Shown here one piece after another: positions 13,339 through 17,456 of a DNA stretch of 17,456 bases (position 1 is its first letter; each line of letters opens with the position of its first letter). The translations under genes were made by a program, and so were the position numbers. The stretch covers positions 1-17,456 of the forward strand of contig JANNBJ010000199.1 in assembly GCA_031385325.1 (NCBI GenBank). The letters run 5' to 3'. The stretch comes from SYFY01 sp031385325 (GTDB lineage Bacteria; Pseudomonadota; Gammaproteobacteria; Pseudomonadales; Azotimanducaceae). The notes under the pieces were generated by a model. That model did no database searches. It was not told the DNA's origin and saw nothing but the letters and a program-made list of their open reading frames with translations.

Positions 13339-14468
13339 CGGAGGAATTGAAGGTTGCCGTGGTTACCCAGTTTCCGACGGATCCCGACAGGCCGGTTGGT
13401 GGCGTGGAAGCGGTATCGGTAAATCTCGTTCGCGAGTTGGCCAGTGACAAGACCCTGGACATCCATGTTGTGACGTTGGATGAATCCACGAAGACGATTG
13501 AATCAAGATCCATGCTGGACGCGACGGTTCATTTTCTGCCACGACCGAGCGGCAACATGCTGACGATGGCAACCGGCGCAGGCAGACAGACCATCCTGAG
13601 TTTCCTCGATACTCTACGGCCGGACCTCGTCCATGCGCACGACACCTACGGGCTGATGGTGCAGGGTTATGCAGGACCACGTGTGTTCACAGTGCATGGC
13701 TTCATCCACGGCGATACGCGCATCTCCGGCACCCGATTTGCTGCGCTGCGAGCGCTGCTGTGGAAATTCATCGAGACCAGGGGATGGGCCGACCAGCCGA
13801 ACATCATCTCGATCAGTCCCTATGTGCGTGAGCTTGTTTCACAGTACTCCAGTGCCTGTATTCGCGATATCGACAACCCGGTGGCGCGGGAGTTCTTCGA
13901 TCTCCAATGGCAGCCGACACCGCACACCATCTTCAGCGCTGCAGTGATATCGCCGCGCAAGAACACCCTGCGATTGATCGAGGCTTGCCATCGATTGCAC
14001 CAGCAGGGCCAACTGGTTCAACTACGACTCGCCGGCCCGATCGTTGACGCGGCGTATGGCGAGTTGATCAAGACCTACATCAACACGCATGGCCTGCATC
14101 AAGTCGTTCACTTGCTGGGCTCACTACCCTCATCTGAGATCCGGGCCGAACTGTGCAAGGCCAGCGTCTTCGCGCTGGTTTCCCTCGAGGAAAATTCGCC
14201 CATGGGTATTGAAGAAGCCATGGCAGTCGGGCTGCCTGTGGTCAGTTCGAATCGCTGTGGAATGCCCTACATGATCAGGCATGGCGTCAGTGGCTTTCTG
14301 GTTGATCCACAGGACGCCGATGACGTTGCGAACGCTCTGAAACGTATACTGATTTGCGACCAGACACGCGACGAACTAGGCGCCTTTGGTCGTCGCATTG
14401 CACTGGACCGATTCCATCCCGCTGTCGTTGCCGCAAGAACCACCGACTTCTACCGCGAACTGAATTGA
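13335..14468 (+). CDS. GT4-family glycosyltransferase (second of pair)
   Basis: 377-aa GT-B enzyme of the same broad family as the gene before it. The N-terminal glycine loop is PVGGVEAVSVNLVRELA (20-36). DLVHAHDTYG (97-106) and VFTVHGFIHGD (117-127) are typical of GT4 acceptor domains. The donor domain starts at FSAAVISPRKN (200-210), and the E-x7-E pair is E286 and E294 (EENSPMGIEEAMAVGLPVVSS). The C-terminus has GVSGFLVDPQDADDVANAL, as usual. It is linked on both sides by 4-base overlaps: ATGA at the start and TTGA (14465-14468) at the stop. The two transferases differ enough that they probably add different sugars in sequence. Donor and acceptor cannot be told from sequence. Confidence 0.93.
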   Translation: MTEELKVAVVTQFPTDPDRPVGGVEAVSVNLVRELASDKTLDIHVVTLDESTKTIESRSMLDATVHFLPRPSGNMLTMATGAGRQTILSFLDTLRPDLVHAHDTYGLMVQGYAGPRVFTVHGFIHGDTRISGTRFAALRALLWKFIETRGWADQPNIISISPYVRELVSQYSSACIRDIDNPVAREFFDLQWQPTPHTIFSAAVISPRKNTLRLIEACHRLHQQGQLVQLRLAGPIVDAAYGELIKTYINTHGLHQVVHLLGSLPSSEIRAELCKASVFALVSLEENSPMGIEEAMAVGLPVVSSNRCGMPYMIRHGVSGFLVDPQDADDVANALKRILICDQTRDELGAFGRRIALDRFHPAVVAARTTDFYRELN

Positions 14469-15340
14469 ATCTCGTCGCGACCCACCGGCCGATTGCCAGA
14501 CACACAGCGTGGATAGCGCTTGCCATTGGTCTGCTGCTGATCGGTCAGCAGACACTCATAGTTCCCGGCGACTCACGTCTCGCATCGACCATTCACAACG
14601 CGATGCACGTGCCGTGGAGCGCGGTCGTCACGTTTCTCCTCTGGCGTCTGACGGGCAGGTGGAACTACGCCGTACTCATCGCCCTGACGATCGGGCTAGG
14701 TAGCGAAGCGGCCCAGCTCATCACCAGTCGTACTGCAAGTTTGACGGACGTCCTGTCAGACCTGCTTGGAATTTCACTGGCAACGGCTATCCATGCCTTG
14801 TATCGATCGAGGCGTTGGCAGACGAAACTGCTGGCTGTTGCAGTAGCCGTGGTCATCACCGGCTATACCTTGTGGCCCATCGTGATGGTGTACATGAGCC
14901 GCAACTGGCTCATGCAGCACGTACCCGTCATGCTCGAAGCATCCGATCTGCGAGGGAATTACCTGGCAGAATTTACCGCCGATTTTCAACGCATCGATGG
15001 GCCGTTACCCGGGCTGCGAATCTCACTGACAGACCAGCAATGGTCCGGCGTGCATCTGCGTGAGCTGCCGGGACCTGAGGTACTGCTCCAGCATCTGGTG
15101 CTCGACCTGACCGTGGAAGGCAATTCCTCGCTTCGCTTAGGCACCAGCATGCGCTACTGGGAAACTCCGGAACCGGGCTGGCAGGACCACTGGCTGGATC
15201 CAGGACATCAGGAACTCATCATTCCTGTTGAGAATCTCGATGGCCGCTATCCCTACCGATACGGACTGGATCTTTACATCTACGGTTATGGTGAACAGGC
15301 CGGCCGCAGCTTCATTCTGCATCGGGTCTATCTGCGCTGA
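14465..15340 (+). CDS. VanZ-like membrane protein with extra C-terminal beta domain
   Basis: 291 aa from a TTG start that overlaps the TGA of the preceding gene (TTGA). No ATG or GTG lies in frame nearby, and the hydrophobic N-terminus begins at once. Residues 14-145 form a VanZ-like domain with about five membrane segments (near 14-34, 49-62, 68-85, 96-112, 122-144). The signature is GLGSEAAQLITSRTASLTDVLSDLLGISLA (77-106), like the family's E-x-x-Q-...-R-...-D-...-N/D-x-x-G pattern. Residues 155-291 are soluble and beta-rich (LRISLTDQQWSGVHLRELPG, LVLDLTVEGNSSLRLG, YRYGLDLYIYGYG), probably extracytoplasmic and possibly carbohydrate binding; this part is not named with confidence. Coupling to two glycosyltransferases suggests a role in surface glycan export or anchoring. 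VanZ itself gives low teicoplanin resistance by an unclear mechanism. Confidence 0.8.
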   Translation: MNLVATHRPIARHTAWIALAIGLLLIGQQTLIVPGDSRLASTIHNAMHVPWSAVVTFLLWRLTGRWNYAVLIALTIGLGSEAAQLITSRTASLTDVLSDLLGISLATAIHALYRSRRWQTKLLAVAVAVVITGYTLWPIVMVYMSRNWLMQHVPVMLEASDLRGNYLAEFTADFQRIDGPLPGLRISLTDQQWSGVHLRELPGPEVLLQHLVLDLTVEGNSSLRLGTSMRYWETPEPGWQDHWLDPGHQELIIPVENLDGRYPYRYGLDLYIYGYGEQAGRSFILHRVYLR

Positions 15341-15446
15341 GGCTAGGACTCTCACCTGGCCATGTCAGAGGGGCGATTCGGTCGAGCATCCCTGGTTCGC
15401 TCCCAGCCTGTACAATCCAGTCTCTGCAAAAACGGCTGGAGACATC

Positions 15447-15821
15447 ATGACCGGATTCCTGTTGCGCTGCGTCATCACGGGGCTCGGACTCTGGCTTGCG
15501 GATAGCCTGTTCGACGGCATCGCCATAAATTCAACCGGCACCCTGATTCTGGCGGCCATCGTGCTGGGTGTACTGAACGGTGTTGTCAGACCGGTTTTGT
15601 TTTTCCTCACGTTGCCACTCACCATCGTCACGCTCGGCATCTTTGTGCTGGTACTCAACGCATCGATGTTCGGACTCGCCGCAGCATTTTTTTCCGGCTT
15701 CCAGGTGGCCAGTTTCTGGTCTGCGCTCGGTGGCGCTCTCGTCGTCAGTCTCATCTCCTGGATGGCCTCATGGTTCATCGGGTCGAAAGGTCGTTACGAA
15801 GTCGTCATCAACCGCAAGTAG
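15447..15821 (+). CDS. Small phage-holin-4/YvlD-family membrane protein
   Basis: 124 aa, nearly all hydrophobic, with four likely membrane segments (about 4-22, 27-45, 50-75, 84-110) and a short charged tail GSKGRYEVVINRK. The motif GVLNGVVRPVLFFLTLPLTIVTLG (about 42-65) is the mark of the phage holin superfamily IV/YvlD proteins. Despite the name, most chromosomal members are not known to be holins and their role is unclear. The ATG at 15447 has GGAG about 7 bases upstream; the frame is open further left but that part has no membrane character. A TACAAT at 15411-15416 may be a -10 box, but no good -35 is seen. Probably a single-gene unit. Confidence 0.88.
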   Translation: MTGFLLRCVITGLGLWLADSLFDGIAINSTGTLILAAIVLGVLNGVVRPVLFFLTLPLTIVTLGIFVLVLNASMFGLAAAFFSGFQVASFWSALGGALVVSLISWMASWFIGSKGRYEVVINRK

Positions 15822-15845
15822 TCTGCGGCAGACTGAACACACGAT

Positions 15846-15863
15846 GCTCTGCTATGTCAGAGC
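15846..15863 (+). terminator. Small hairpin after the holin-like gene
   Basis: GCTCTG (15846-15851), loop CTATGT, CAGAGC (15858-15863), followed by TTGCTG rather than a T-run. It is a weak candidate terminator. The remaining intergenic stretch to 16025 shows no gene and no convincing promoter. Confidence 0.25.
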
Positions 15864-16025
15864 TTGCTGAGCCACTGGCGCGGACTTGATCAAATCCCAG
15901 CGGCGAATCGATCAGGCACGCTTGTTGCAATCCAGATCCGGGTGAGTTCCTTGTAACTCAATCAATGTGTGTTCACCGGTCCAGAATTACCAGGCTAAGC
16001 GCCTGCTCGACACAGGAATTTACAG

Positions 16026-17456
16026 ATGCTCAAGCTTAACGCCGCCGACGCCGCATTCCTCTATTCCGAGACAACCCGAACACCGATGCACATCGCAAGC
16101 GTTCAGGTGCTGGAACTTCCCCCGGGCATCACCTGTGATCAATGGATTCACTCACTGCGAACCTATATGGGGCAGCGCCTCGCGCGCGTACCCTACCTCA
16201 CACGCAAATTGATGATCACACCGTGGCAACTTGATCATCCAAACTGGATTCAAACCAGCGACGTCGATCTGGCGCGACACATACACCGCGTCAACGTGCC
16301 GGCCCCAGGCGGCCAACGGGAATTTGAAGCCACCATTGCGCGGTTGCACGAACACCCACTCGACCGAAGGCGCCCACTCTGGGACATGGCCATCCTGTGC
16401 GGCTTGAAGGATGACGGACAGGTTGCAGTTTACAACCGCGTACACCATGCCTGTGTCGATGGCATGGCTGGGCAGGACGCCATCCGTCAGCTGATGGACG
16501 ACACGCCTGATGGGGTAGTGACCAGCGTTTCGCTCGATGAACCGCAGGCTTTGGCAGAGGAGGCACCATCACCAGCACAGTCGCTGGTATCTGCTTTTGA
16601 AAACCTCGCCCGCTCACAAGCCGAATATCTGCACACACTGCCGCGCATGCTGGACGCCTGGCAACACCTCCAGCAGCACTGGATGGGTTCCGAAGCACAA
16701 TGGAATGGTGGCAATAGCCTGGCGCCGTCGACGCCGCTGAACAAGGCCGTCGGCACAGGGCGAACCTTTGCGGTTGGAGAGATCCTGATGTCCGGCATCA
16801 AGGCCGTGGCGGGTTCAGTCAACGCCTCCGTCAATGACGTCGTCCTGGCTCTGTGCGGCGGTGCACTGCGCACCTACCTGCGCAGGATGGAAGCACTTCC
16901 GAACGAAAGTCTGCTGGCCGGATGCCCGGTCAGTCTGCGCAAGCCCGGTGACCACAGCGCCAACAACCAGGTCAGCATGATGCGGGTTTCCCTTGGCACG
17001 GAAATCGCCAACCCCATGATCCGACTGCTGCACATCAAGGATGCCAGCAAACATGCCAAACGACTGACACTCGATGGACTGGGGCTGATCAGACAGGCCG
17101 TCGCCGCGCCAGGACTGCCGTGGATGATGCAGATGAGCGCACTGGGCAGTGGCTGGCTCGCGTCCACCGATACAGCGGTTCCAACTGCGGTCAACGTCGT
17201 GGTTTCAAACGTGCCGGGGCCAAAGGCTCCCCTCTACTTCAACGGTGCAAAAGTGCTGACTCACTATCCGGTGTCCATTCCAGCGCATGGTCTGGGTGTC
17301 AACATCACGGTTCAGAGTTACGCCAACACGCTGTTCTTCGGCATCACTGCCTGCGAACGCGCACTTCCCGACCCGGCTGCTCTGATGGATGATCTGCTGG
17401 CGACGTACCGAGCCTTGTTGAAGATTGCGAAAAAAACGACGCTCGACGAGCCCGAA
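16026..17456 (+). CDS. Wax ester synthase/diacylglycerol acyltransferase (WS/DGAT), 3' end outside window
   Basis: Open for 477 codons to the last base with no stop, so the C-terminus is outside; WS/DGATs are usually 450-510 aa, so little is missing. The enzyme joins an acyl-CoA to a long-chain alcohol or diacylglycerol, making wax ester or triacylglycerol storage lipid at the inner membrane. Seen: the N-terminal start LNAADAAFLYSETTRTPMHI (4-23), PLDRRRPLWDM (111-121), the catalytic HHxxxDG box H140-H141-A-C-V-D145-G146, NASVNDVVLALCGGALRTYL and NVVVSNVPGP in the C-terminal half. The ATG at 16026 has AGGA about 8 bases upstream. It suggests the host stores neutral lipid. Confidence 0.95.
   Translation, partial: MLKLNAADAAFLYSETTRTPMHIASVQVLELPPGITCDQWIHSLRTYMGQRLARVPYLTRKLMITPWQLDHPNWIQTSDVDLARHIHRVNVPAPGGQREFEATIARLHEHPLDRRRPLWDMAILCGLKDDGQVAVYNRVHHACVDGMAGQDAIRQLMDDTPDGVVTSVSLDEPQALAEEAPSPAQSLVSAFENLARSQAEYLHTLPRMLDAWQHLQQHWMGSEAQWNGGNSLAPSTPLNKAVGTGRTFAVGEILMSGIKAVAGSVNASVNDVVLALCGGALRTYLRRMEALPNESLLAGCPVSLRKPGDHSANNQVSMMRVSLGTEIANPMIRLLHIKDASKHAKRLTLDGLGLIRQAVAAPGLPWMMQMSALGSGWLASTDTAVPTAVNVVVSNVPGPKAPLYFNGAKVLTHYPVSIPAHGLGVNITVQSYANTLFFGITACERALPDPAALMDDLLATYRALLKIAKKTTLDEPE

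Noticed and set aside
1..17456. CRISPR arrays, tRNA or rRNA genes, complete insertion sequences
   Set aside because: No regularly spaced repeats, no cloverleaf-like or rRNA-like stretch, and no transposase frame were seen on either strand.

Overview
The window looks like part of the chromosome of a gammaproteobacterium, probably an uncultured or environmental one. It is moderately GC-rich. DapD and the RlmK-type methyltransferase read closely like the enterobacterial proteins, and the lipid gene at the right end (wax ester synthase/DGAT) is common in aerobic, oil-storing Proteobacteria and Actinobacteria. The lineage is inferred from remembered protein families, not from a search. Coding density is high: no gene-free stretch exceeds 300 bases, the largest being 218 bases (11996-12213) and 204 bases (15822-16025).

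Left end (1-2733), accessory-looking. It holds the 3' part of a short tyrosine recombinase, two hairpins, a GNAT acetyltransferase that is visibly AT-richer than the rest, and, convergent with it, a TIR - transmembrane - alpha/beta-hydrolase fusion protein. A 48-base composite inverted repeat lies just upstream of the TIR gene. This is the part most likely to be mobile or defence/stress related, and the TIR-hydrolase is the most unusual gene in the window.

Middle (2734-9601), mostly minus strand. A membrane-anchored HSL-type alpha/beta hydrolase runs into dapD (lysine/peptidoglycan synthesis) through a TTGA stop/start overlap. Next come a gamma-carbonic-anhydrase-like left-handed beta-helix protein and a two-module VOC (glyoxalase/dioxygenase-fold) protein in one operon, with a second VOC-like protein transcribed divergently. 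Then comes a translationally coupled pair, a PRPP-synthetase-like protein and a thioredoxin-fold protein (ATGA overlap), preceded by a tandem pair of operator-like palindromes. Upstream of that is a secreted NTF2/SnoaL-like protein with a His/Gly-rich linker.

Right part (9703-17456). A stand-alone RlmK-type 23S rRNA methyltransferase is divergent from an MFS transporter. A plus-strand three-gene operon follows: two GT4 glycosyltransferases and a VanZ-like membrane protein with an extra C-terminal beta domain, all joined by 4-base overlaps. It probably acts on a surface or secreted glycan. The window ends with a small phage-holin-4/YvlD-type membrane protein and a nearly complete WS/DGAT acyltransferase that runs off the edge.
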